Shown: piece after piece, positions 8,318 to 16,124 of the stretch
Numbering within the stretch: position 1 is the stretch's first letter
Layout of the letters: every line of letters starts with the position of its first letter
Origin: Clostridiaceae bacterium UBA6110
GTDB lineage: Bacteria; Bacillota; Clostridia; Clostridiales; Clostridiaceae
DNA length: 51,214 nucleotides
Assembly (NCBI GenBank): GCA_002428415.1
Contig: DIWI01000058.1
Location: 1-51,214 of the forward strand
Direction of reading: 5' to 3'
Position numbers and translations under genes: made by a program
The notes under the pieces: model-generated
Databases searched by the model: none
What the model was told of the DNA's origin: nothing
The model's input: only the letters and a program-made list of their open reading frames with translations

Positions 8318-9050
8318 CGATGGAGCCAGGGACCTGGAGACTTCTTACGAGATGATCAGAAAATGCATACAGGAGGGGACTGACGGGATAATCGTCACAC
8401 CGCACTATGCAAAGGGCCGATATGAGGTCGGATACGACACCATGCTTGAGAACATGAACACCCTGAAGGAAAGCATAAGAAGCATGGGACTTGAAATTGA
8501 GCTGTACCCCGGGCAGGAGCTCACGCTTGACAACAGTGCCGTTGAACTCTACAAGAATGGAACGGTAAGGGGAATAAACGGATCGAGATATATGCTTGTG
8601 GAGCTTCCTCCCGAAAGCTGGTCTGACAGCTGCCTTGATATGGTCTACGAGCTGGGAATACTTGGAGTCGTTCCGGTAATAGCTCATCCTGAGCGATACA
8701 GGTATGTGCAGGATGACCTTAGTATCCTGAACAGGCTCATCAGGGAAGGTTGTCTTTTTCAGATAAATTCAGGAAGCATTACTGGATCATCAGGAAAAGC
8801 CGCGGAGAAGACAGCGACTGCAATGATACAGCATGGAATAGCGAATTTCCTGGGTTCTGACGCACACAACAGCACCAAAAGACCTACAGGCCTGCTTGCT
8901 GCGTTCGACAAGGCCTACAGGATCGACAGAAGATTCGAGGACTATGCTCTCGACAATGCGGAGCTCATGATTGCAGATGAAGAGATTGAATCCAACTTTG
9001 AACTGCCAGTAAAGAGAAGCGTCTTCCAGATAATAAGGAAGAATATCTAA
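8259..9050 (+). CDS. PHP-family protein-tyrosine phosphatase CpsB/YwqE
   Basis: A manganese-dependent PHP-fold phosphatase that reverses BY-kinase autophosphorylation. The metal-binding signatures are all present: DVHSHVLPGLDDGA, VTPHYAKGRY, VIAHPERY and GSDAH. The start is ambiguous. ATG 8259 has AAGGAGG nine bases upstream, while ATG 8280 gives the family-typical N-terminus MLDVHSHVLPG with a weaker AAGAGG box. Either start lies inside the 3' end of the chain-length gene (overlap 59 or 38 bases). The length is 263 or 256 residues; relatives have about 255. Together with its neighbours it forms the standard CpsC-CpsB-CpsD phospho-switch for polysaccharide export. Confidence 0.9.
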   Translation: METRGERMLDVHSHVLPGLDDGARDLETSYEMIRKCIQEGTDGIIVTPHYAKGRYEVGYDTMLENMNTLKESIRSMGLEIELYPGQELTLDNSAVELYKNGTVRGINGSRYMLVELPPESWSDSCLDMVYELGILGVVPVIAHPERYRYVQDDLSILNRLIREGCLFQINSGSITGSSGKAAEKTATAMIQHGIANFLGSDAHNSTKRPTGLLAAFDKAYRIDRRFEDYALDNAELMIADEEIESNFELPVKRSVFQIIRKNI

Positions 9051-9073
9051 TTTTGGAACAATGGAGAGAGATA

Positions 9074-9784
9074 ATGGAAAAAACTGATATCATTACCGTA
9101 AGCAATCCGAAATCGCCGATTGCGGAAGCTTACAGGACACTTAGGACGAATATACAGTTCTCATCCTTCGATAAGAGCGTCCAGACTGTCAGCATTACGA
9201 GCTCAGGTCCGGGGGAAGGCAAGTCGACTATTGCCTCAAACCTCGCCGTCGTAACTGCAGAGTCCGGAAAAAAAACGCTCCTTATTGACTGTGACCAGAG
9301 AAAGCCAATGCTGCACAAGATTTTCAATCTATCTAACCTTGTGGGGCTTTCAAACCTCCTGGCTGGTGAGGTAACCATAGAGAACGCAATTAAGCCAACT
9401 GCCATGGAGAATCTCAGCATAATCACAGCAGGTACAAGGCCTCCGAATCCTTCGGAGCTTCTGGGATCAGCTAAGATGAAGCATTTCATAGAGGATATGA
9501 AGGAAAAGTTTGACTTCATAATCTTAGATACCCCGCCGGTTCTAATAGTGACAGACGCACAGCTTCTGGCTGATTATACTGACGGATATCTACTTGTAGT
9601 GTCGTCTGGAACTGCCGAGAGGAACGCTGCAATCAAGTCAAAGGAACTCCTTGAGAACGTTAATGCAAAGATACTGGGAGTTGTGCTCAACAACCTGGAT
9701 GTCAACGAAAGCAGCTACTATGGTTATTACTACCAGTACTACTATGCTGAGCAGCCGCTGAAGACTCAGAGAAAAAGGAAATAA
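9074..9784 (+). CDS. Bacterial tyrosine kinase CpsD/YwqD (BY-kinase)
   Basis: A cytoplasmic BY-kinase of 236 residues. It has Walker A GPGEGKSTIASNLA, Walker A' LLIDCDQRKP and Walker B FIILDTPP. A C-terminal tyrosine cluster, with eight tyrosines in YYGYYYQYYYA, is the autophosphorylation tail. The EAYRTLRTNI motif near the N-terminus is the oligomerisation helix. ATG 9074 follows GGAGAGAG; an in-frame TTG at 9053 has no good site. It follows the phosphatase by 23 bases. Phosphorylation of the tail controls ring assembly with the chain-length subunit and hence polymer length or export. Confidence 0.92.
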   Translation: MEKTDIITVSNPKSPIAEAYRTLRTNIQFSSFDKSVQTVSITSSGPGEGKSTIASNLAVVTAESGKKTLLIDCDQRKPMLHKIFNLSNLVGLSNLLAGEVTIENAIKPTAMENLSIITAGTRPPNPSELLGSAKMKHFIEDMKEKFDFIILDTPPVLIVTDAQLLADYTDGYLLVVSSGTAERNAAIKSKELLENVNAKILGVVLNNLDVNESSYYGYYYQYYYAEQPLKTQRKRK

Positions 9785-9802
9785 CAGAGGAAGGTGTTCC
9801 AA

Positions 9803-10714
9803 ATGGCATCATACACTAAGCATGCAAATATCATCCATATTTTAGGGGACACCTACGTAATTGATACAGGGGACCAGTATATCCCATTCTACGACCTTGG
9901 TACGGGCAGTATAGTCCTTATAGACTCCGGCTACAAGGAAGACCGGGATATTATCGAGGCTGCCTTGCTTTCACGAGGGTTCAGGGTCGCTGGTATCGCA
10001 TGCTCACATTCACATGTGGACCACACTGGAAACAATGCCTATTTCCGTGAAAAGTATGGGTGTATCATAGCTATGCCTGAGCTTGATGCCATACTGACAA
10101 CAACGTTATTGAACCTCAAGTTCATGAATCCTTATCTTTCAATGACGGACATAAATGAGAGGTTCAGCCATTTGATCTGCAAGACTGATATTAAGGTACC
10201 GCCTGAGGACACGACAGTCGTCATATGCGGGAAAAGCTTCAGGTTCATACCGACACTGGGTCACACAACATCACATATGAGCATAGTTACACCTGATGAC
10301 GTTATTTATCTTGGTGATGCAATAATAAGCATTGAAGTCCTTTCAGGAATGAAGCTACCGTATATGTACTCAGTCCCGGATTATCTCGAGACACTGAAGG
10401 CCATCCAGGATTTCAGCTTCAAAAAGTACATCATTTCCCACAGGGGATCCAGCGATGAAATCTATAATATTGCGAAGAAAAATATTGAAGGCTGCATGGC
10501 AAGGATTGAGATAATATATAACCTTATCGACAAGCCAATGACCATGGAGGATATTTTCAAGGCAGCGGTCAACGAGTTCTACATCAACGTAGGTACAATC
10601 AAGAAGCATCTTGTGATAGAAAGAATGTTCAAGCCATATGCTGATTACCTGTTTGAGACGGGAAGAATCAGGCGTATCCTTGAGAACGGATTCCTGAAAT
10701 ACATGAAAGCATAG
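9803..10714 (+). CDS. Metallo-beta-lactamase-fold hydrolase
   Basis: A protein of 303 residues with the binuclear zinc signature SHSHVDHTG (H69, H71, D73, H74), then LGHTTSHMS, YLGDAI and SHRG as the remaining metal ligands. The C-terminal 90 residues have no metal motif and look like a winged-helix or helical cap (TMEDIFKAA, GTIKKHLVIERM). The substrate cannot be predicted; glyoxalase-II-like thioester hydrolases and quorum-lactone hydrolases share this fold. ATG 9803 is set by GAGGAAGG eight bases upstream. It lies 18 bases after the BY-kinase with no terminator between, so it is probably co-transcribed with the polysaccharide-regulation genes. Its last three codons and stop lie inside the terminator palindrome. 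Confidence 0.8.
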   Translation: MASYTKHANIIHILGDTYVIDTGDQYIPFYDLGTGSIVLIDSGYKEDRDIIEAALLSRGFRVAGIACSHSHVDHTGNNAYFREKYGCIIAMPELDAILTTTLLNLKFMNPYLSMTDINERFSHLICKTDIKVPPEDTTVVICGKSFRFIPTLGHTTSHMSIVTPDDVIYLGDAIISIEVLSGMKLPYMYSVPDYLETLKAIQDFSFKKYIISHRGSSDEIYNIAKKNIEGCMARIEIIYNLIDKPMTMEDIFKAAVNEFYINVGTIKKHLVIERMFKPYADYLFETGRIRRILENGFLKYMKA

Positions 10715-10754
10715 AAACCTGGCGGTATTATCCGCCAGGTTTCTATGCTTTCAT
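10703..10754. terminator. Bidirectional terminator, perfect 23-bp stem
   Basis: Bases 10703-10725 are the exact reverse complement of 10732-10754, with a 6-base loop. The left arm contains the last three codons and the stop of the hydrolase gene; the right arm ends four bases before the etfA stop codon. It terminates two converging operons. Confidence 0.85.
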
Positions 10755-10758
10755 ATGC

Positions 10759-11790
10759 TTAGTTAGCAGCCTGCAGTCTGAATTCTGCAAATGCATCAGT
10801 AAGTGCAGGAATCACATCATTGACATCACCGACAATACCATAGTCAGCCACGTTGAAAATTGGGGCATCAGGATTTTTGTTGACTGCTATTATGATATCT
10901 GAATCAGACATACCTGCAAGATGCTGAATTGCCCCGGAGATTCCGCATGCTATGTAGATTCTTGGCTTTACTGTCGTCCCGGTCTGACCGACCTGATGTG
11001 AGTGCTCGATCCAGCCTGCATCCACTGCGGCCCTAGAAGCACCTACCACACCACCAAGAGTGTCAGCGAGCTTCCGTAACATACTAAATCCTTCAGGATT
11101 ACCTAACCCTTTGCCGCCTGATACTATGACTTCTGCTTCGCTCAATGAGACAAGGTTAAGTTTGCTTTTCACTATCTCGATAACTTTGGTTCTTATGTCT
11201 GATGAGGTCAGCCCAATTTCGAGGTTAACCACTTTTGCGATTGCTGTCTCACTTCTTTTTGCACGTTCCATGACACCCGGCCTTACAGTAGACATCTGAG
11301 GCCTATGGTCAGGACATATTATAGTGGCCATTAGATTTCCTCCGAATGCCGGTCTGGTCTGCTTGAGCTTCTTGTCAACAGGATCAACTTCAAGCTTGGT
11401 ACAGTCAGCAGTAAGTCCTGTATTGACCCTTGCAGCTATTCTCGGTGCCAGGTCTCTCCCTACATGGGTTGCGCCATAAAGCACGATTTCTGGTTTGTAC
11501 TCTCTGATGGCATCAGTGATGATCTTAGTATACGCATCTGTCGTGAAATTCTCAAGCAGAGGACTTTCAGCAGAATAGACGATATCGGTACCGTATCTGG
11601 CAAGCTCAGCAACTACACTTCCTATATTGTTTCCAAGGACAACCGCGCAAAGGCTGGAGCCCGTTTCATTCGCTATCTTTCTTCCTTCGCCGAGAAGTTC
11701 TATGACGACTGGTGCAATATGTCCGTTCCTCTGTTCTGCAAAAACCCAGACATCCTTGTACTGGCTTATATCGTTGATTTTATTTTCCAT
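10759..11790 (-). CDS. etfA: Electron transfer flavoprotein alpha subunit
   Basis: A protein of 343 residues. The N-terminal domain (DVWVFAEQRNG) is followed by the C-terminal FAD domain with the family signature: GQTGTTVKP, then YIACGISGAIQHLAGM, then IFNVADYGIVGD. With the beta subunit it carries electrons between NADH (or ferredoxin) and the acyl-CoA dehydrogenase encoded two genes upstream. In clostridia such Etf pairs can bifurcate electrons to ferredoxin while reducing crotonyl-CoA. No ferredoxin-like N-terminal extension is present. It is the third gene of the operon acd-etfB-etfA, read leftwards from an RpoN promoter at 13783-13798. Confidence 0.96.
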   Translation of the reverse strand: MENKINDISQYKDVWVFAEQRNGHIAPVVIELLGEGRKIANETGSSLCAVVLGNNIGSVVAELARYGTDIVYSAESPLLENFTTDAYTKIITDAIREYKPEIVLYGATHVGRDLAPRIAARVNTGLTADCTKLEVDPVDKKLKQTRPAFGGNLMATIICPDHRPQMSTVRPGVMERAKRSETAIAKVVNLEIGLTSSDIRTKVIEIVKSKLNLVSLSEAEVIVSGGKGLGNPEGFSMLRKLADTLGGVVGASRAAVDAGWIEHSHQVGQTGTTVKPRIYIACGISGAIQHLAGMSDSDIIIAVNKNPDAPIFNVADYGIVGDVNDVIPALTDAFAEFRLQAAN

Positions 11791-11801
11791 AACTGAGCCT
11801 C

Positions 11802-12587
11802 CTATATCACATTCTTTTCAGACATATCATTAATTAGAAATGCTATCTTTTCAACTACGGAGCCATCCAGCATTTTTCCCTTACCTTTGGGCGGAGGGGT
11901 GAATGAAGCAAAGACTCTGGTAGGTGAAGCCTTAAGCCCAACCAATTCCTTGTCAATGGGCAGATCCTCGATACCCCAGACAGGTATTGGCTTGCTGTAG
12001 GCATTGTAGATACCGTCAACACTCATGTATCTTGGCTTATTGAGTTCCTTGACAGCAGTAAGGAGAACAGGGGTATTTACTTTGATCGTCTCGTAACCAT
12101 CCTCAAGCTGTCTTTGTACGGTTACCTCGTTCCCATTGACTGTGAAACTTTGCACATATGTAACCTGAGGAATACCTAACTTTTCGGCTATCTGAGGACC
12201 AACCTGAGCAGTATCCCCATCGATTGCCTGCCTTCCAGCGAAGATTATGTCAAAATTCCCTATCTTATCGATTGCTGCAGAAATGGTATTGGATGTGGCC
12301 CATGTATCAGCGCCTCCAAATGCCCTGTCGCTTACCAGTACCGCATCATCAGCACCCATTGAAAGGCACTCGCGAAGCATCTCCACTGCCTGTGGTGGCC
12401 CCATTGATAATACAGTAATACTAACATCCTTGTTCTTGTCTTTGAGCCTAAGTGCTTCTTCCAGGGCGTTGGCATCGTCGGGATTCAATATGCTCTCCAC
12501 ACCGTCTCTTATGAGAGTCCCCTTAACGGGGTCTATCTTCACTTCATTCGTGTTTGGAACCTGCTTTGCACAAACTATGATATTCAT
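11802..12587 (-). CDS. etfB: Electron transfer flavoprotein beta subunit
   Basis: A protein of 261 residues beginning MNIIVCAKQVPNTNEV, as clostridial Etf beta does. The AMP/FAD-binding loop GRQAIDGDTAQVGPQIAE and the LNKPRYMS recognition region are intact. It forms the Etf heterodimer with the product of the next gene 11 bases downstream and docks on the acyl-CoA dehydrogenase. The gene lies 16 bases after the dehydrogenase gene, so the three are one operon. Whether this Etf bifurcates cannot be decided by eye: the second FAD site of bifurcating types would need alignment. Confidence 0.96.
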   Translation of the reverse strand: MNIIVCAKQVPNTNEVKIDPVKGTLIRDGVESILNPDDANALEEALRLKDKNKDVSITVLSMGPPQAVEMLRECLSMGADDAVLVSDRAFGGADTWATSNTISAAIDKIGNFDIIFAGRQAIDGDTAQVGPQIAEKLGIPQVTYVQSFTVNGNEVTVQRQLEDGYETIKVNTPVLLTAVKELNKPRYMSVDGIYNAYSKPIPVWGIEDLPIDKELVGLKASPTRVFASFTPPPKGKGKMLDGSVVEKIAFLINDMSEKNVI

Positions 12588-12603
12588 GATTTCCTCCTAA
12601 TTT

Positions 12604-13737
12604 TTATTTGTCCAGGACCATTCCTGAAATGACCAGCTTCTGGATTTCCGACGTACCTTCATAAATTGATACGATTCTCGCATCCCTGTATATTCTCTCG
12701 ATATTGTAATCTTTCATGAATCCGTAACCTCCATGGAACTGGAGGGACCTGTAAGCAACATCGTTGCAGCATTCTCCTGCAAAATACTTCGCCATGGCTG
12801 CCTCCTTGGTATATGACTGTCCGGAATCCTTCTTATAGGCAGCATCGTATACCAAGAGCCTTGCGCATTGTACTTGAGTGGCCATATCAGCAATTTCAAA
12901 CTGAGTATTCTGCAGCTTGGAAATTGGTTTACCGAACTGGATTCGTTCCTTAGTGAACTTGACTGCTTCGTCGAGTGCTCCCTGTGCTATGCCAAGACCT
13001 TGGGAAGCAACTGTTATTCTTCCAGAGTCTAGGGTAGCCATACATATCTTGAAGCCCTGTCCTTCCTTGCCAAGCAGGTTCTCAGCAGGAACTCTGACGT
13101 TTTCAAACACAATGTCACATGTTTTCGAACCTCTTATACCTAGCTTGTCTTCAATCTTGCCTCTTGAGAAACCTTCCCATGAAGACTCCACTATGAATGC
13201 GCTTATTCCGCTTACGCCCTTTGCTTTCGTATCGGTTTTAGCAAAAACTGTTATGAAATCACAGATGGGGCCATTTGTAATGAAGCATTTTCTTCCGTTA
13301 AGTATATAGTGGTCTCCATCCTTCACGGCTGTTGTTGTAATTGACGCAGTGTCAGAACCGGCTCCCGGTTCTGTTATGCCGAAGGCACCGATCATAGTAC
13401 CTTCTGCCATGCCTCTAAGGTATTTCTGCTTCTGTGTCTCATTTCCGAAGAGCATCAGTGGCGATCCTGAAAGGGAGTTTGGCATTATCTGTGTAACCGA
13501 AGCTGCACATTTTCTTGCGATTTCCTCGGTCACGATTGCAGCAGAACGGTAATCCCCACCGCAGCCGCCGTATTTAACCGGAATGGTTATAGCGTGGAAC
13601 TTGCACTTAATTATTTTCTGCCTCAGCTCTTCAGGATATTCACCAGTCTGGTCGATTTCCTGTGCAAATGGAGCTATCTCTTTTTCGGCAAAGTCCCTCG
13701 CAAGCTTCCTTATCATTTCATGCTTCTTTTCAAACAT
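12604..13737 (-). CDS. Short-chain acyl-CoA dehydrogenase (butyryl-CoA dehydrogenase type)
   Basis: A protein of 377 residues, the normal length for Bcd-type acyl-CoA dehydrogenases. The FAD-binding motif GAFGITEPGAGSD, the ITNGPICDF segment and the catalytic glutamate in IYEGTSEIQ are intact. In fermenting clostridia such enzymes run as reductases (crotonyl-CoA to butyryl-CoA) fed by Etf. AAGGAGG lies seven bases before ATG. It is the first gene of an acd-etfB-etfA operon under a -24/-12 promoter about 46 bases upstream. The exact acyl chain is unknown. Co-regulation with the AbfD-like operon suggests a C4-C6 enoyl-CoA made there. Confidence 0.93.
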   Translation of the reverse strand: MFEKKHEMIRKLARDFAEKEIAPFAQEIDQTGEYPEELRQKIIKCKFHAITIPVKYGGCGGDYRSAAIVTEEIARKCAASVTQIMPNSLSGSPLMLFGNETQKQKYLRGMAEGTMIGAFGITEPGAGSDTASITTTAVKDGDHYILNGRKCFITNGPICDFITVFAKTDTKAKGVSGISAFIVESSWEGFSRGKIEDKLGIRGSKTCDIVFENVRVPAENLLGKEGQGFKICMATLDSGRITVASQGLGIAQGALDEAVKFTKERIQFGKPISKLQNTQFEIADMATQVQCARLLVYDAAYKKDSGQSYTKEAAMAKYFAGECCNDVAYRSLQFHGGYGFMKDYNIERIYRDARIVSIYEGTSEIQKLVISGMVLDK

Positions 13738-13782
13738 AAGTCTTCCTCCTTAAAATCAATCTACTTGCTCAGAATCTTATAT

Positions 13783-13798
13783 AGCAAATATCATGCCA
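13783..13798 (-). promoter_or_regulatory. Sigma-54 (-24/-12) promoter of acd-etfB-etfA
   Basis: On the minus strand the sequence is TGGCATGATATTTGCT, one mismatch from TGGCAC-N5-TTGCW. GG and GC are 10 bases apart as required, and the start codon lies about 46 bases downstream. Confidence 0.85.
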
Positions 13799-13911
13799 TC
13801 CATGAAAAGCGCTCAATTTGTTAATATTCTAACTAAATAAGGCAAGTTTAAACATATTTGCGTATATCATCTATACAAAATACATGATTGCTGCTGGCTT
13901 AATATGTTTCC

Positions 13912-13923
13912 AATGTATACATT
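13912..13923. repeat. 12-bp palindrome, candidate enhancer site
   Basis: AATGTATACATT is a perfect dyad centred about 120 bases upstream of the acd -24/-12 promoter, a usual distance for an RpoN activator site. Similar GTATAC cores occur upstream of other RpoN promoters in this window. Confidence 0.35.
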
Positions 13924-14002
13924 CATAGGTAGAGATTGATAAATTAGGATGATTTGTTTTGGTTTATGGTACTTTATAGACGATTTCATCAGATTCACAC
14001 CA

Positions 14003-14073
14003 AATTTAAAAAAATAGCTATCTGAATTTCAATCTGGGAACGATGTTCCTACAGTTTGAAATGACAAATAGCT
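14003..14073 (-). terminator. Terminator of the GntP-NMO-AEC operon
   Basis: Long imperfect hairpin, 14016-14073: outer arms AGCTAT/ATAGCT, then TTTCAA/TTGAAA, and an inner GGAAC/GTTCC. Read leftwards it runs straight into a run of seven Ts. Confidence 0.65.
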
Positions 14074-14101
14074 AACAAAGTTGGTTAATAAAAATGGCTT
14101 T

Positions 14102-15037
14102 CTAGATCCATGTCATGGACATTGCTCCGACAACAAGAGGGATTGTCACAAGGGCTACTAGCGTGCCTACGAAGGTTACCTTTACCGCGTATTGCTCATC
14201 CCCGCCCTTGACCTTTGCAAATATTGGGAATGAGGGCATTGTGGGCAAGGCCATTATTATCGCAAGTGTCTTTGCGACGACGGGATCTAGGAAATTCCTT
14301 CCAACCATATATACGAGAATCGGAAACAGGAACAGTCTGACTAGCGTGTGGATGTATAGCGAAACCTGTTTGTGTGCACCCTTGAAATCAACTACGGTGA
14401 GCATTGCTCCCAGATATACGATAGAGCAATATTTTGTCGTGCTTCCAAGTCCGGATATGACATCAAACACAAGACCCGAAGGCTTTATGTTAAGCATGAG
14501 CAATGTAACAGAGGCAACAAGAGTCACGTTAAGCGGGGTTATTAACCCCCTTAGGACATCGTTAACAGGCTGGTTCTTATCCTGATTCATAAAGTTAATC
14601 CCAACCGTCCAGTTAAGCATGACGTCGAATATCATGAATACAGAAAGTATGAGCAGGCCATCATTGCCGTAAAGCGCAGCAACCATGGGTAGTCCGATGT
14701 AGCCCAGGTTGCCCATGGCAGTGGCTGATAGATGTGTATCTGCTGTTCTTCCTTTGAGTCCGCTTATACGTGCGACAAATTTGCCAACTCCGAAATTGAT
14801 GAGTATGAGTGCGATAGAGGCAACTACCGCAGGAATGCTGCCAAGTACGGCACTTCTGCCTCCAAGGCTGGTAATAGTCCTGAATATTAAGGCAGGAAGT
14901 GCGATATAGATTGTAAACTTTCCTACACCTTCATACCAGGGGACAGTCATTATCTTAAGTTTTATTGATATGTATCCTATTGCCATGAGCAGCATTATGA
15001 TTGAAACCTGCTCGAGGACTATCAATGCTTCATTCAT
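14102..15037 (-). CDS. AEC-family (auxin efflux carrier-like) permease
   Basis: A 311-residue integral membrane protein of the AEC family, which includes malonate, malate and other organic-acid transporters. About ten hydrophobic helices are arranged as two sets of five. Typical features are the N-terminal MLLMAIGYISIKLKI, the helix-3 to helix-4 loop with TAMGNLGYIGLPM, and a late helix with PTMPSFPIFA. ATG 15037 is favoured because GAGAGG lies eight bases upstream; a GTG at 15046 is in frame but overlaps that site. It is the last gene of a leftward run after a GntP-type permease and an FMN oxidoreductase. It probably moves a carboxylate substrate or product, but direction and substrate are unknown. 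Confidence 0.85.
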   Translation of the reverse strand: MNEALIVLEQVSIIMLLMAIGYISIKLKIMTVPWYEGVGKFTIYIALPALIFRTITSLGGRSAVLGSIPAVVASIALILINFGVGKFVARISGLKGRTADTHLSATAMGNLGYIGLPMVAALYGNDGLLILSVFMIFDVMLNWTVGINFMNQDKNQPVNDVLRGLITPLNVTLVASVTLLMLNIKPSGLVFDVISGLGSTTKYCSIVYLGAMLTVVDFKGAHKQVSLYIHTLVRLFLFPILVYMVGRNFLDPVVAKTLAIIMALPTMPSFPIFAKVKGGDEQYAVKVTFVGTLVALVTIPLVVGAMSMTWI

Positions 15038-15076
15038 GTGGTTCACCTCTCAAGTTTTATTTTAGATTTTGAATTT

Positions 15077-16021
15077 TCAAGTAATAATTGTTTCATATTC
15101 TGATATGATTCGGTCTATCAGAACCTTGCATGTGGGTATGTCGTTTATAAGGCCAATAACCTGCCCTATAGGAATAAATATATTTTCAATATCTCCCTCA
15201 AGGTAGCTTTTTTGCGCATCGAATCCTTTCAGGTATTTCAGAAGTTCTTCGGGAGTGGCCTGCTGCCTTTCCTTTTCAAGGATTTCTTTTGTAAGGTCAT
15301 TCTTCAGGCATCTGAAGGCATTTCTAATTGTCTTAAAGACTACGGCTGTATCCGTAGATCTCGAATCAACTATTCTTTCTTTGATTTTCCTGTGGAAAAG
15401 TGACTCTTCTGTAACTGCAAAAGCTGATCCCAAAAGTACTCCATCAGCTCCCATCATTATTGCTGATGCCATTCCCTTGCCGGTAGCGATACCACCTGCT
15501 GCAATTACTGGAACATCTACACTTTCTATAGTTTCAGGCAGGTTTACAAAAAGACATACCTCCTCCATACCAGGGTGTCCACCGGCAGAATATCCAACAA
15601 GTATTATTGCATCAGCACCAGCTTCGACGGCCTTAATTGCATGTCTTGACGTGACAACCTTATGCAGTACCTTGACTCCACCAGACTTAAGTCTGCTTAT
15701 AAGTTCTGAAGGGTTATTGCCTGCAGTCTCGACAACAGGAACCTTTTCTTCAATCACAACATCTACAAAATCACGACTCAGGTCGCTCTTTGACTCTTTG
15801 AGCAGCGATATGTTAACCCCAAAAGGTTTGTCAGTAAGCGCCCTAGTCTTTTTTATCTCATCTCGCAGCATCTCTTTCCCGGTAAAGTGACCGGTTGCTA
15901 TGAAGCCAAGGCCGCCAGCATTGCATACTGAAGATACAAGCGTCGCTTCAGAAAGTCCATACATACCTCCACACAGTATCGGATATTCTATCCCAAGCAT
16001 CTGTGTCAATTTGGTTTTCAT
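15077..16021 (-). CDS. FMN-dependent oxidoreductase, nitronate monooxygenase / FabK-like
   Basis: A TIM-barrel FMN protein of 314 residues in the NMO (2-nitropropane dioxygenase) superfamily. It begins LGIEYPILCGGMYGLS, has the conserved YSAGGHPG histidine region, and has phosphate-binding segments PVIAAGGIATGKG and GADGVLLGSAF. The superfamily also contains FabK-type enoyl reductases. In an anaerobe, oxygen-dependent nitronate oxidation is unlikely, so a reductase or anaerobic nitronate role is plausible. ATG 16021 follows AAGGGG by nine bases. It sits between two transporter genes in a sigma-54-driven operon, so it probably acts on the imported compound or a CoA derivative. Function unproven. 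Confidence 0.8.
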   Translation of the reverse strand: MKTKLTQMLGIEYPILCGGMYGLSEATLVSSVCNAGGLGFIATGHFTGKEMLRDEIKKTRALTDKPFGVNISLLKESKSDLSRDFVDVVIEEKVPVVETAGNNPSELISRLKSGGVKVLHKVVTSRHAIKAVEAGADAIILVGYSAGGHPGMEEVCLFVNLPETIESVDVPVIAAGGIATGKGMASAIMMGADGVLLGSAFAVTEESLFHRKIKERIVDSRSTDTAVVFKTIRNAFRCLKNDLTKEILEKERQQATPEELLKYLKGFDAQKSYLEGDIENIFIPIGQVIGLINDIPTCKVLIDRIISEYETIIT

Positions 16022-16039
16022 CAATATCAACCCCTTGAA

Positions 16040-16103
16040 AACACTATTATCACCTTAAATTAATAGTGTTTAAAATCACTTCCTGGGAAGCGATTTTAAA
16101 CAC
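16040..16103 (-). promoter_or_regulatory. Two overlapping, mutually exclusive hairpins between GntP and NMO genes
   Basis: Hairpin A (16066-16103) pairs GTGTTTAAAATC with GATTTTAAACAC, and inside it CTTCC with GGAAG. Hairpin B (16040-16070) pairs AACACTATTA with TAATAGTGTT. They share bases 16066-16070, so only one can form at a time. There is no clear T-run after A. They could attenuate or process the transcript between the two genes. Confidence 0.5.
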
Positions 16104-16124
16104 ACATCTAAGCTACAATCTGGA

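Larger units (their letters stand above)
13738..14101. other. Intergenic region between acd and the AEC permease gene
   Basis: 364 bases. The left part carries the leftward RpoN promoter of the acd operon and a GTATAC palindrome; the right part carries the terminator of the permease operon. No credible coding sequence. Confidence 0.7.
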
